From Pseudomonas sp. ERMR1:02 (GTDB lineage Bacteria; Pseudomonadota; Gammaproteobacteria; Pseudomonadales; Pseudomonadaceae): a DNA stretch of 64,000 bases. The stretch lies in the NCBI RefSeq assembly GCF_002277815.1, contig NZ_NKJI01000002.1, forward strand, positions 186,001 to 250,000, written 5' to 3'. This document shows, piece after piece, positions 8,665 through 17,789 of this stretch (the stretch's first letter is position 1; every line of letters begins with the position of its first letter). The notes under the pieces are model-generated. The model searched no databases. It saw nothing but the letters and a program-made list of their open reading frames with translations, and was not told the DNA's origin. The translations under genes were made by a program, and so were the position numbers.

Positions 8665-8678
8665 TGAAACCGGTTTCA
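8665..8678. promoter_or_regulatory. PtxS operator at ptxS
   Basis: Second exact copy of TGAAACCGGTTTCA, 53 bases upstream of the ptxS start codon, consistent with autoregulation. Confidence 0.92.
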
Positions 8679-8750
8679 GAAGACACCAAAAGCCGATTCG
8701 TCGTCAAGCCCCCTGTTATCGATTGTCCGACAATGGCCGATGGATGGAGC

Positions 8751-9359
8751 TCACGCAAAAACACTCATCCACGCCGAACCCAGCAACAACAGGGCCATGC
8801 AGCGATTGAAACGACGCATTGCACGGGGCGAGCTCAACCAGCGGCTCGATCCGGCTCCGAGCAATGCCCAGACGGCCAGACACGGAAGCGAGATCAGAAA
8901 AAACGCCAGAGCCAGAAACAACACATGCACCAGCCGATCTTCACCAACCCCTGCAAAAACGCTGACCACGGCCAGCGCCATCATCCAGGTTTTCGGGTTG
9001 ATCCATTGCAGGCTGGCGGCACCCAATGCGCCGAGGCGCGCTCCGGTTTTCTGCGCGGTGACAGCAATGGCCGGGGCGCGAAAAATCTGCCACGCGAGGT
9101 AACTCAGCCACGTCACGCCGGCCCACTGCATGACTGTCCGTATTAGAGGCCATGCAGTCAGCGAAGAACCGGCGCCCGTGCCCACCAACAGCACAAGAAT
9201 TGCGGCACTGGCACAAGCACCAAAGATGATGGGCACGGCCGCAGCCAGGCCAAACCGCGCACTGTTGCTCATTACCAGAATGTTGGTCGGGCCTGGCGTA
9301 ATCGAGGCCACAAAGGCAAACAGCAGAAAGGGCAATAACGTCGGGAATGTAGAGAGCAT
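8751..9359 (-). CDS. LysE/RhtB-family amino-acid exporter
   Basis: Inner-membrane exporter of 202 residues with about six hydrophobic segments and the family signature SITPGPTNILV near residue 20. Members export amino acids such as lysine, threonine, homoserine lactone or cysteine; the substrate here is not evident. The ATG at 9359 is chosen over an in-frame TTG at 9368 because GGAG sits 10 bases ahead of the ATG and too close to the TTG. It follows the AraC regulator gene on the same strand, 51 bases apart, so that regulator may control it. Confidence 0.85.
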   Translation of the reverse strand: MLSTFPTLLPFLLFAFVASITPGPTNILVMSNSARFGLAAAVPIIFGACASAAILVLLVGTGAGSSLTAWPLIRTVMQWAGVTWLSYLAWQIFRAPAIAVTAQKTGARLGALGAASLQWINPKTWMMALAVVSVFAGVGEDRLVHVLFLALAFFLISLPCLAVWALLGAGSSRWLSSPRAMRRFNRCMALLLLGSAWMSVFA

Positions 9360-9374
9360 CGTAGGCAAACTCCG

Positions 9375-9400
9375 GTGAAGATCAGTCAGTTGATCTTCAC
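9375..9400. repeat. Perfect inverted repeat between AraC and LysE genes
   Basis: GTGAAGATCA, a 6-base loop, then TGATCTTCAC: a 10-bp perfect stem in the intercistronic gap, 16 bases before the exporter start. It could be an operator for the AraC protein, an attenuator, or a stem hiding the ribosome site. No T-run follows on either strand. Confidence 0.6.
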
Positions 9401-9410
9401 AACACCGGGG

Positions 9411-10250
9411 TTACCTGTCTGGAAGATTTGAGCAGCGCTTGCGATACAACGCTGGCGTCAGCCCGTAGGCCCGCACGAACCAGCGGCCCAGATGGCTCTG
9501 GTCGGCAAACCCCAATGCCATGGCCACGGTTGCTGGTTGTTCGCCACGGGCCAGCATGCGCCGGGCCGTGGCCAGGCGCAATTGCACCAGATAAGCATGG
9601 GGCGCCATACCGTAGGCGGCCTTGAAGGCCCGAGTCAGGCGGAAGCGGTCGACGCCCGTGGCGGCCGCCAATTGGTCTAGGCCGATGTCCTCGTGAGCAT
9701 GGGCGTGCAGATACTCCCGGGCCTTTTGCGCCACCTGCGGCAGGCGCGGGTCCTCGGCATAGCGTGCGCGCCAGTGCAGGTGGCTGGTGAGGCGTTCGAG
9801 CAAACCATCGAGGGCGCTTTGGCGGACGATCTTCAGTTCTCCATGATGCAAGGCTTGAAAGGCCAGGCTGGTGGCATGAGCAAGACGCGTGTCAGTGGCG
9901 AGGGTGTTGGCGAAACTCAACTCACTATTGTCTGGGGCAGTGTCGAACACGGCACCGAGTTCGCGCGTAAGCCACAGCGGATCGATATACAGCATGCGGT
10001 AGGTAAACCCGTCGTCCGTTGGCGCTTCGCCGTCGTGAATATCACCCGGCTCAAGCAAGAACACCTTGCCCGGCGTGCTCTGATGCTTCGCCCGGCGACA
10101 GTTGAATTGCTGGACGCCTTGCTCGGTAACGCCCACCAGATAACTGTCATGCCAGTGCGGGTCATAGGCATGGCCCTGGAAATGCGCGCGCAGCGTCTCA
10201 ATGCCGGTGTCGGCGTCCTGGGCGAGGTCGATCCAGTTGTGGGAAGTCAT
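9411..10250 (-). CDS. AraC-family regulator with cupin sensor
   Basis: A 279-residue AraC/XylS activator. The N-terminal half is a cupin-like sensing domain (AYDPHWHDSYLVGVTEQGVQ, then LEPGDIHDGEA), and the C-terminal half carries two helix-turn-helix motifs (LDQLAAATGVDRFRLTRAFK and VAMALGFADQSHLGRWFVR). This layout is typical of regulators placed next to LysE exporters. The exporter follows directly, so its expression in response to an amino acid is the natural guess. Confidence 0.85.
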   Translation of the reverse strand: MTSHNWIDLAQDADTGIETLRAHFQGHAYDPHWHDSYLVGVTEQGVQQFNCRRAKHQSTPGKVFLLEPGDIHDGEAPTDDGFTYRMLYIDPLWLTRELGAVFDTAPDNSELSFANTLATDTRLAHATSLAFQALHHGELKIVRQSALDGLLERLTSHLHWRARYAEDPRLPQVAQKAREYLHAHAHEDIGLDQLAAATGVDRFRLTRAFKAAYGMAPHAYLVQLRLATARRMLARGEQPATVAMALGFADQSHLGRWFVRAYGLTPALYRKRCSNLPDR

Positions 10251-10326
10251 GCGGCACCTGTCAGACGGATTGCCAAACTATTAAACGTCCGTATCGAGGG
10301 TGATGCCTAGAACGTTTGTGCACAGA

Positions 10327-10968
10327 TCAGTTGAACAGCCCGGCGGCGATGTTGATGGAAAACCCCAGAATCGCCGTATTGAACAGAAAACCGATCAGCG
10401 ACTGTGCCAGGACAATCTTGCGCAGCTCCTGTGTCGCGACGCCAACGTCCGACGTTTGCACCGCCACACCAATCGTGAACGAGAAATACAGAAAGTCCCA
10501 ATAGTTGGGTGTCGTCAGGCCTTCAGTGAAACGCAGCGCCGGTTCCTTGCCGCTCCAAGTGTAGAACAGGCGTGCGTAGTGCACGCTGAAAATCACCCCG
10601 ATCAGCAGCCATGAACCGATGACGGTCAACGCGGTGAAACCGTAATGCAGCAGCTTGGCGGTGGTTTCCAGGTGCTTGCTGCCGGCCAGTTCGAAGGTGA
10701 TGGTTGCCAGGCTGGCAATCGCGGCGATGCATACCACGAGCAGTACCAACCCGGCATTTTCGTCTTCGATTTCGGCGATGCGTTTCACGTCCGGGGCTTT
10801 GGAACGCACGGTGAGCCAGAGCATCAGCACCAGGTAAGTCCAGACCCCGGCGTTCCAGCCGATGAGGATTTTGCTGATGATCGAATCGGCCGGGGCCAGA
10901 ATGCCCGCCGCGACACCGAGCGTGGCGGCGACAGACAGGCGAGGGTGGGTGTGGGTGAGGTAGGGCAT
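10327..10968 (-). CDS. DUF1345 membrane protein
   Basis: Integral membrane protein of about 213 residues with five to six hydrophobic helices, matching the DUF1345 family ([21 protein letters not shown] is the family's recognisable stretch). The function is unknown. Three in-frame starts are possible (10995, 10983, 10968); none has a strong ribosome site, and 10968 ([12 protein letters not shown]) gives the usual family length. It lies alone between the AraC gene and the efflux pump. Confidence 0.75.
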   Translation of the reverse strand: MPYLTHTHPRLSVAATLGVAAGILAPADSIISKILIGWNAGVWTYLVLMLWLTVRSKAPDVKRIAEIEDENAGLVLLVVCIAAIASLATITFELAGSKHLETTAKLLHYGFTALTVIGSWLLIGVIFSVHYARLFYTWSGKEPALRFTEGLTTPNYWDFLYFSFTIGVAVQTSDVGVATQELRKIVLAQSLIGFLFNTAILGFSINIAAGLFN

Positions 10969-11034
10969 GGAGGCTCGATGCATAGGGCTTTGCAATCACC
11001 TTAGCCCAGAGGACGCAAATGTGACCACAATCGC

Positions 11035-11125
11035 CCCCTGTAGGAGCCGGCTTGCCGGCGAAGGGGGCCTCGAACATTGTGCTGTTCTTTCGGACGCCTT
11101 CGCCGGCAAGCCGGCTCCTACAGGG
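11035..11125. repeat. REP pair downstream of the RND pump
   Basis: Arms 11035-11063 and 11095-11125, variant with GCCGGCTTGCCGGC, 12 bases after the pump stop codon. Confidence 0.9.
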
Positions 11126-11136
11126 GATGTGGTTGG

Positions 11137-14100
11137 TCAGGTTTTTTTGTGGCGTTTGCGTACCAGCTTCATCACCACCACAAAAAACACCGGCACGAAC
11201 ACCACCGCCAGGGTCGCGGTGATCATCCCGCCGATCACCCCGGTGCCGATGGCTTGCTGGCTCGCCGAGCTGGCACCGGTGGCGATCGCCAGAGGTACCA
11301 CGCCGAGGATGAACGCCAGGGAAGTCATGACAATCGGCCGCAACCGCAGGCGTGCGGCTTGCAGCGTGGCGTCGATCAGGTCGTGGCCTTCGTCGTACAG
11401 GCTCTTGGCGAATTCGATGATCAGGATTGCGTTCTTCGCCGACAAGCCAATGATGGTGATCAGCCCGACCTTGAAGAACACGTCGTTGGGCATGCCGCGC
11501 AACGTCACCGCCAGCACCGCGCCGAGCACGCCGAGGGGCACCACCAGCAGCACTGAGGTCGGAATCGACCAGCTCTCGTACAACGCCGCCAGACACAGGA
11601 ACACGATCAGCAACGACAACCCGAGCAGGATCGGCGCCTGACTGCCGGACAAACGCTCCTGCAATGACAATCCGGTCCATTCCTGACCCAATCCCGCAGG
11701 GCCGAGGGCAACCAGACGTTCGATCTCGGCCATGGCTTCACCGGTGCTGTGTCCGGGCTTCGGCTCGCCGGAAATGCTGATCGCCGGGTAGCCGTTGTAA
11801 CGGGTCAACTGCGCCGGCCCCTGTACCCATTTGGCCTGGACGAAGGCCGACAGCGGCACCATTTTTCCGTCGTTGTTGCGCACGTGCATTTTCAACAGAT
11901 CGGCCACTTGGCTGCGCTGATCGCCTTCGGCCTGTACCACTACTCGTTGCATCCGTCCCTGATTGGGGAAGTCGTTGATGTAGGCCGAACCGACGGCGGT
12001 GGACAGTACGCCGCCGATATCGGCAAAGGACACACCCAAGGCGTTGGCCTGCTTGCGATCCACGATCAATTGCACCTGCGGCGCTTCGGCCAGCGCACTT
12101 TCGCGCACGTTCATCAGGATCGGGCTCTTTTCGGCGGCCGCCAGCAACGCGGTACGTGCTTGCATCAGCGCCGCATGCCCGAGCCCGCCGCGATCCTGCA
12201 GGCGGAACTCGAATCCGCTGGACGTACCGAGGCCGTCTACCGGAGGTGGCAGTACGGCAAACGTCACGGCGTCCTTGATTTGACTGAGGGCAATGTTGGC
12301 CCGGTCTGCAATCGAACTCGCCGAATCGTCGCTACCGCGTTCCGACCAATCCTTCAGCGTGGTAAATGCCAGCGCCGCATTCTGGCCACTGCCGGAAAAG
12401 CTGAAGCCGAGAATCACCGTGCTGTCACCGACGCCGGGTTCAGTGGCGTTGTGTGCTTCGATCTGCTCGACCACCTGCACCGTGCGGTTCTTGCTCGCGC
12501 CCGGTGGCAGTTGAACGTCAGTGATGGTGTAGCCCTGATCCTCAACTGGCAGGAACGACGAAGGCAGACGACTGAAGCAAACCCCCAGTCCGACCAGCAG
12601 CACGCCGTAGATCAACAGGAACCGACCACTGCGTTTCAGTGCGTAGGCGACCCAGCCCTGATAGCGCGCGGTGAGTTGCTCGAAGCGCCGATTGAACCAG
12701 CCGAAGAACCCGGTTTTTTCGTGATGCTCGCCTTTTGCAATCGGCTTGAGCAGCGTCGCGCATAGCGCCGGGGTCAAGGTCAGGGCGAGGAAGGCCGAGA
12801 ACAGGATCGAGGTCGCCATCGACAACGAAAACTGCTGGTAGATCACCCCGACCGAACCTTGCATGAACGCCATCGGGATGAACACCGCCACCAGTACCAG
12901 CGTGATGCCGATGATCGCCCCGGTGATCTGCTGCATCGCCTTACGCGTGGCTTCTTTGGGCGACAGGCCTTCAGTGGCCATGATCCGTTCGACGTTCTCC
13001 ACCACTACAATGGCGTCGTCCACCAGAATGCCGATGGCCAGCACCATGCCGAACATGGTCAGCACGTTGATCGAGAAACCCAGCGCCAGCATGGTCGCAA
13101 AGGTACCCATCAACGCTACCGGTACCACCAGCGTCGGGATCAGCGTGTAGCGGATGTTTTGCAGGAACAGGAACATCACCGCAAACACCAGCACCATTGC
13201 CTCAAGCAGGGTGTAAACCACTTTGGTGATCGAGACTTTGACGAAGGGCGAGGTGTCGTAGGGGATCTTGTACTCGACGTTCGCCGGGAAGTAGCGCGAC
13301 AGGTCATCCATTTTCGCCCGCACCAGCGTTGCAGTGCTCAGCGCATTGGCGCCCGGCGAGAGTTGCACGGCAACTGCCGTGGACGGCTTGCCGTTCAGGC
13401 GCGTCGAAAACTGATATTCCTGACTGCCGATTTCGACCCGCGCGACATCGGCGATGCGTACGGTGGAGCCGTCGGAATTGGCCTTGAGCACGATGTCGGC
13501 GAATTCTTCCGGGGTCGACAGTTGCCCCTTGACCAGAATGGTGGCGGTGATTTCCTGAGTAGTGCGGGTCGGCAAATCGCCGATGCTGCCGGCAGAAACC
13601 TGCGCGTTCTGCGCCACGATCGCGGCGTTGACGTCGGCCGGCGTCAGGTTGAAGCCGAGCAGTTTCTGCGGGTCGATCCAGATCCGCATCGCCCGCTCTG
13701 CACCGTACAGCTGGGCTTTGCCGACGCCGTCCAGCCGTTTGATCTCATTCATCACGTTGCGCGCCAGATAATCGCTGAGCGCCACGTCGTCGAGCTTGCC
13801 GTCAGTGGACGTCAGGGTGATCAGCAGCAGGAAACCGGCGGAGACTTTCTCCACCTGCAAGCCTTGCTGATTGACGGCTTGCGGCAGGCGCGACTCCACG
13901 ACTTTCAAGCGGTTCTGCACGTCGACCTGGGCCATTTCCGGGTTGGTGCCCGGCTGGAACGTGGCTTTGATGGTGGCGCTGCCCAAACTGCTCTGGGACT
14001 CGAAATACAACAGATGATCGGCGCCGTTGAGCTCTTCCTCGATCAGGCTGACCACGCTCTCGTCGACGGTCTGCGCCGATGCGCCGGGGTACACGGCATA

Positions 14101-14241
14101 GATTTCGATCTGCGGTGGCGCAACGTCGGGATACTGCGCCACCGGCAATTGTGGAATGGCCAGCGCACCGGCCAGCAGGATGAACAGGGCGACCACCCAG
14201 GCGAACACCGGGCGGTCGATAAAGAAGTGCGGCATAAACAA
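11137..14241 (-). CDS. RND multidrug efflux transporter (HAE1)
   Basis: Inner-membrane proton/drug antiporter of 1034 residues. It starts MPHFFIDRPVFAWVVALF (after two alternative residues) and has the usual 12 helices with two large periplasmic loops. The proton-relay residues are visible: the Asp pair in GILVDDAIVVVENVER (about 407-408) and the Lys in GLSAKNAILIIEF (about 939). It follows its adaptor gene by 9 bases. No outer-membrane channel gene is adjacent, so it must share a TolC/OprM-type channel. The N-terminal half looks closest to the MexQ/MexD side of the family, but I cannot assign a name. Confidence 0.9.
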   Translation of the reverse strand: MFMPHFFIDRPVFAWVVALFILLAGALAIPQLPVAQYPDVAPPQIEIYAVYPGASAQTVDESVVSLIEEELNGADHLLYFESQSSLGSATIKATFQPGTNPEMAQVDVQNRLKVVESRLPQAVNQQGLQVEKVSAGFLLLITLTSTDGKLDDVALSDYLARNVMNEIKRLDGVGKAQLYGAERAMRIWIDPQKLLGFNLTPADVNAAIVAQNAQVSAGSIGDLPTRTTQEITATILVKGQLSTPEEFADIVLKANSDGSTVRIADVARVEIGSQEYQFSTRLNGKPSTAVAVQLSPGANALSTATLVRAKMDDLSRYFPANVEYKIPYDTSPFVKVSITKVVYTLLEAMVLVFAVMFLFLQNIRYTLIPTLVVPVALMGTFATMLALGFSINVLTMFGMVLAIGILVDDAIVVVENVERIMATEGLSPKEATRKAMQQITGAIIGITLVLVAVFIPMAFMQGSVGVIYQQFSLSMATSILFSAFLALTLTPALCATLLKPIAKGEHHEKTGFFGWFNRRFEQLTARYQGWVAYALKRSGRFLLIYGVLLVGLGVCFSRLPSSFLPVEDQGYTITDVQLPPGASKNRTVQVVEQIEAHNATEPGVGDSTVILGFSFSGSGQNAALAFTTLKDWSERGSDDSASSIADRANIALSQIKDAVTFAVLPPPVDGLGTSSGFEFRLQDRGGLGHAALMQARTALLAAAEKSPILMNVRESALAEAPQVQLIVDRKQANALGVSFADIGGVLSTAVGSAYINDFPNQGRMQRVVVQAEGDQRSQVADLLKMHVRNNDGKMVPLSAFVQAKWVQGPAQLTRYNGYPAISISGEPKPGHSTGEAMAEIERLVALGPAGLGQEWTGLSLQERLSGSQAPILLGLSLLIVFLCLAALYESWSIPTSVLLVVPLGVLGAVLAVTLRGMPNDVFFKVGLITIIGLSAKNAILIIEFAKSLYDEGHDLIDATLQAARLRLRPIVMTSLAFILGVVPLAIATGASSASQQAIGTGVIGGMITATLAVVFVPVFFVVVMKLVRKRHKKT

Positions 14242-14250
14242 GCGTCCTGC

Positions 14251-15408
14251 TTACTGACCAGAAACCTGGGCAAGTGGAAGAGGGGTGTCGTCGATCTGCA
14301 CTTTCTCGCCAGGCTTGGCGTGTTGCAGGCCTTCGATGACGATGCGGTCGCCGGGTTTCAAACCGCTGGTCACGACCCAGCGGTCGTTCTGCACCGGGCC
14401 CAGTTCGACCGGTTGCTGGCCGACCCGTTGTTCGGCGTCGAGCAGCAGCACCTGCGCAATGCCGGCGCTGTCACGCTGGATCGCCCGTTGCGGCACGCTG
14501 ATGCCTTGCTGGTTTACGGCTTGCTCCAGCCGTACGCGCACGAAACTGCCGGGCAGCAGGTCAAGGTCCGGGTTGGGGAACTCGCTGCGAAGGATGATCT
14601 GGCCGGTGCCCGGATCGACCGTGATGTCACTGAACAGCAACTTGCCCGGCAAGGGGTAGAGGCTGCCGTCATCCTGAATCAGCGTGGCCTTGACCTGGTC
14701 CTGGCCGACCTGCTGCAAGTGGCCGGAACGGAAGGCGCGGCGCAGGTCGTTGAGTTCGCGGGTTGATTGGGTCAGGTCGGCGTGGATCGGGTTCAGTTGC
14801 TGAATCAGCGCCAGCGGCGTGGTTTCGTTCTGTCCGACCAGTGCGCCTTCGGTAACCAGTGCGCGACCGATACGCCCGGAAATCGGCGCGGTGACGGTGG
14901 CGTAACCGAGGTTGAGTTCGGCCCGCTCCACAGCGGCTTTGCTGGCGGCAACGTCGGCGGCGGTCTGTCGCGCATTGGCCCGGGCGTTGTCGTAATCCTG
15001 GCCGCTGATGGCCTTATCGTCGATCAACTGTGCGTAGCGCTGCTCTTGAAGCTTCGCCTGAAACGCGTTGGCCTCGGCTTTGCGCAGCGCGGCTTCGGCG
15101 CTATCAAGGTCAGCCTTGAACGGCGCCGGGTCGATGCGCAACAGCACATCGCCTTTTTTCACGTCGCTGCCTTCACGGAAGACGCGTTGCAGCACCACGC
15201 CAGCCACCCGGGCCCGCACTTCGGCGACGCGCGGCGCGGCAATGCGCCCGCTCAACTCGCTGCTGATGGTCAGCGGCCGGGCTTCGATGGTCTCGACGCG
15301 AACGCTGGCCAGCGGCGCCTGTTCTTCGGCGTTCGAGGATTTGTCGCACGCGCTCAGCGTCAACGCCAGAGCCACAAGGCTGAGCCTGGCAAGCAGATTT
15401 TTTGACAT
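14251..15408 (-). CDS. RND periplasmic adaptor lipoprotein
   Basis: Membrane-fusion protein of 385 residues that bridges the RND pump and the outer-membrane channel. A lipoprotein signal peptide ends in LTLSAC (lipid-linked Cys near 21). Next come a barrel-sandwich half (EVRARVAGVVLQRVFREGS), a coiled-coil hairpin of about 95-170 rich in Ala/Gln/Glu, the second sandwich half (ATVTAPISGRIGRALVTEG) and a beta-barrel. It is the first gene of the pump operon. The operator-like triple repeat at 15472-15496 lies 64 bases upstream of its start. Confidence 0.9.
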   Translation of the reverse strand: MSKNLLARLSLVALALTLSACDKSSNAEEQAPLASVRVETIEARPLTISSELSGRIAAPRVAEVRARVAGVVLQRVFREGSDVKKGDVLLRIDPAPFKADLDSAEAALRKAEANAFQAKLQEQRYAQLIDDKAISGQDYDNARANARQTAADVAASKAAVERAELNLGYATVTAPISGRIGRALVTEGALVGQNETTPLALIQQLNPIHADLTQSTRELNDLRRAFRSGHLQQVGQDQVKATLIQDDGSLYPLPGKLLFSDITVDPGTGQIILRSEFPNPDLDLLPGSFVRVRLEQAVNQQGISVPQRAIQRDSAGIAQVLLLDAEQRVGQQPVELGPVQNDRWVVTSGLKPGDRIVIEGLQHAKPGEKVQIDDTPLPLAQVSGQ

Positions 15409-15471
15409 GAATCACCCCAATAATGACCCCCGAAATCCTACCGGGCGACGGCGAGGGTAGCGGTGAAGCTT

Positions 15472-15496
15472 TGTAGGGCTGTGTGAAATTGTGTAA
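15472..15496. promoter_or_regulatory. Candidate OmpR-type direct repeats
   Basis: TGTAG, TGTGA and TGTAA start at 15472, 15482 and 15492, exactly 10 bases apart. OmpR-family regulators bind direct repeats spaced by one helical turn. The site lies between the divergent efflux operon and the two-component system, closer to the efflux side. Confidence 0.45.
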
Positions 15497-15564
15497 GGGT
15501 TTTACTCAGGTGTGTGCGGGGCGTATATCCTTCACATCTTGATTCGTTTTGCGCCTGTTATGCC

Positions 15565-15636
15565 GCCTTCGCGGGCAAGCCTCGCTCCTACAAGAGCATG
15601 CGATGCCTTTGTAGGAGCGAGGCTTGCCCGCGAAGG
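15565..15636. repeat. REP pair before the response regulator gene
   Basis: Arms 15565-15593 and 15608-15636, 40 bases ahead of the response regulator start; it therefore lies in the 5' leader or promoter of the two-component operon. Confidence 0.9.
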
Positions 15637-15676
15637 GGCCGGACCTGTCGCCACAGCACTTTCTGGAAACACCCCC

Positions 15677-16378
15677 ATGCCCAACATCCTCCTGGTCGAA
15701 GACGACACCGCCCTCGCCGAACTGATTGCCAGCTACCTGGAACGCAACGGTTATTCCGTCAGCGTGATTGGTCGCGGTGACCAGGTGCGCGAGCGGGCGC
15801 GGGTCAATCCGCCGGATCTGGTGATCCTCGACCTGATGCTGCCCGGCCTCGACGGGTTACAGGTCTGCCGCTTGCTGCGCGCTGATTCGGCGACGTTGCC
15901 GATCCTCATGCTAACCGCCCGCGACGACAGTCACGATCAGGTGCTGGGCCTGGAAATGGGCGCCGACGACTACGTCACCAAACCCTGCGAACCGCGGGTG
16001 CTCCTGGCCCGGGTGCGCACCTTGCTGCGCCGTAGCAGCCTCAGCGAGCCGCAGGCCGCCAACGACCGCATCCTCATGGGCAACCTGTGCATCGACCTGT
16101 CCGAGCGCACCGTGACCTGGCGCGAACAACCGGTGGAGTTGTCCAGCGGCGAATACAACCTGCTGGTGGTGCTGGCCCGGCATGCCGGCGAAGTGCTGAG
16201 CCGCGACCAGATTCTGCAACGCCTGCGCGGCATCGAATTCAACGGTACCGACCGCTCGGTGGACGTGGCGATCTCCAAGCTGCGGCGCAAGTTCGACGAC
16301 CATGCCGGTGAGGCGCGCAAGATCAAGACCGTGTGGGGTAAGGGCTACCTGTTCAGCCGTTCCGAGTGGGAATGCTGA
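15677..16378 (+). CDS. OmpR-family response regulator (RstA-like)
   Basis: A 233-residue regulator with a receiver domain (acidic D9/D10, phosphoacceptor D52 in VILDLMLPG, K102 in TKPCE) and an OmpR winged helix (about 130-230, ending IKTVWGKGYLFS). The start at 15677 is where the receiver domain begins (MPNILLVEDD); the frame is open further up but through a REP. Its partner kinase starts 4 bases after its stop. The pair resembles E. coli RstA/RstB more than other OmpR systems. Position suggests control of the divergent RND pump. Confidence 0.88.
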   Translation: MPNILLVEDDTALAELIASYLERNGYSVSVIGRGDQVRERARVNPPDLVILDLMLPGLDGLQVCRLLRADSATLPILMLTARDDSHDQVLGLEMGADDYVTKPCEPRVLLARVRTLLRRSSLSEPQAANDRILMGNLCIDLSERTVTWREQPVELSSGEYNLLVVLARHAGEVLSRDQILQRLRGIEFNGTDRSVDVAISKLRRKFDDHAGEARKIKTVWGKGYLFSRSEWEC

Positions 16379-16382
16379 GCCG

Positions 16383-17681
16383 ATGTTCAGAATCCTGTTT
16401 CGTCTGTATCTAGTGACCATCGTCTCGTTCAGCGCGGCGATTTATTTGGTGCCGGACCTGGTGATCAAGGTCTTCCACGAGCGCTTCCTCACCTACAACC
16501 TTGATTATTCCCGTGGCCTGCAAACCCTCATGGTGAAGCAGTTCAAGGCGGTGCCGACTGAGCAATGGCCGGCCCTGGCGGCGGAAATGGACAGGGAGTT
16601 TCATCCGCTGCACATCGTGCTCAGCGCCAACGACGACGCCGGTTTTTCACCGGATGAGCAGCAGCGTTTGCAGCGCGGCGAGAACGTCGTGCGGATCGGC
16701 GACTGGGGTTGGCGCACGCTGGCGGTGGCGCCGCTGAACGAGCGCACGGTGGTGCAAATGGTGGTGCCTCCGGATCCGACGGACGTCAGCCTGTTGTACT
16801 GGAGCATCAACGTGCTGATCGGCGCAACCATGCTCGCCTGCCTGTTGCTGTGGCTGCGCCCGCACTGGCGCGATCTGGAACGCCTGAAAAGCGCGGCTGA
16901 GCGCTTCGGCAAGGGCCACTTGAGTGAACGCACGCAGATTGCCCCCAATTCCAACATCGGCAGCCTGGCCAACGTCTTCGACACCATGGCCCGCGACATC
17001 GAAAACCTGCTGAATCAGCAGCGTGATCTGCTCAACGCGGTTTCCCATGAACTGCGCACACCACTGACCCGCCTGGACTTCGGCCTGGCCCTGGCCCTGT
17101 CCGACGACTTGCCGGCCACCAGCCGCGAACGCCTTCAAGGTCTGGTGGATCACATTCGCGAACTCGATGAATTGGTACTGGAGCTGCTGTCCTACAGCCG
17201 CCTGCAAAACCCGGCGCGGGTGCCAGAGCAAGTCGAGGTGTCGCTGGATGAATTCATCGACAGCATTCTGGGCAGCGTCGATGACGAGCAATCATCGGAC
17301 ATCGTCATCGACGTGCTGCTCCACGGCCTGCTCGAACGCTTCACCCTCGATCCGCGCCTGACCGCTCGTGCCCTGCAGAACCTGCTGCGCAACGCCATGC
17401 GCTACTGCGAAAAACGCATCCAGATCGGCGTGCAGGTGTGCCCCAAAGGTTGTGAGATCTGCGTGGACGATGACGGCATCGGCATTCCGGATGACGAGCG
17501 CGAGCGGATTTTCGAACCGTTCTACAGGCTAGATCGCAGCCGCGATCGCGCCACGGGCGGGTTTGGTCTGGGGCTGGCGATCAGTCGCCGGGCGCTGGAG
17601 GCCCAGGGCGGCACCTTGACCGTTGAAGCGTCGCCGCTGGGTGGAGCGCGGTTTCGGTTGTGGTTGCCGACGTCGGCTTGA
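16383..17681 (+). CDS. Sensor histidine kinase (RstB-like)
   Basis: Membrane-bound kinase of 432 residues. One transmembrane helix lies near 8-25, a periplasmic sensor at about 26-135, and a second helix near 137-158. These are followed by a HAMP domain introduced by LRPHWRDLERLKSAAERFG, which is closely like E. coli RstB. The phosphorylated His is H222 in AVSHELRTPLTRL. The N box is LQNLLRNAMRY, and the G boxes are DDDGIGIP and GGFGLGLAI. The start at 16383 is 4 bases after the regulator stop. The signal is unknown. Confidence 0.88.
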   Translation: MFRILFRLYLVTIVSFSAAIYLVPDLVIKVFHERFLTYNLDYSRGLQTLMVKQFKAVPTEQWPALAAEMDREFHPLHIVLSANDDAGFSPDEQQRLQRGENVVRIGDWGWRTLAVAPLNERTVVQMVVPPDPTDVSLLYWSINVLIGATMLACLLLWLRPHWRDLERLKSAAERFGKGHLSERTQIAPNSNIGSLANVFDTMARDIENLLNQQRDLLNAVSHELRTPLTRLDFGLALALSDDLPATSRERLQGLVDHIRELDELVLELLSYSRLQNPARVPEQVEVSLDEFIDSILGSVDDEQSSDIVIDVLLHGLLERFTLDPRLTARALQNLLRNAMRYCEKRIQIGVQVCPKGCEICVDDDGIGIPDDERERIFEPFYRLDRSRDRATGGFGLGLAISRRALEAQGGTLTVEASPLGGARFRLWLPTSA

Positions 17682-17691
17682 CGTGTGCGAT

Positions 17692-17707
17692 CTGTCATTC
17701 CTGACAG
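17692..17707. promoter_or_regulatory. Perfect dyad CTGTCA-N4-TGACAG
   Basis: A 16-bp perfect dyad 82 bases ahead of the small cold-shock-like gene and 10 bases after the kinase stop. The outer CTG-N10-CAG spacing is that of a LexA box, but the centre is not AT-rich as LexA sites are. It may be an operator for the next gene or a weak terminator. Confidence 0.45.
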
Positions 17708-17789
17708 TAGTCACCTTTTACATTTAGGCGTTTCATTGTCCCTACGCAGTCAGGCTGTCGCGCCACGCACTGATGACTGGAGGGTAGAG

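Noticed and set aside
12859..14766. Long open frame on the plus strand opposite the RND pump and adaptor
   Set aside because: Antisense shadow caused by high-GC codon bias; no ribosome site or domain, and the sense genes are full-length and conserved.
17692..17707. Reading the CTG-N10-CAG dyad as a LexA box
   Set aside because: Spacing fits but the centre (TCATTCCTGA) lacks the AT-rich core of LexA sites, and the next gene is not an SOS gene.
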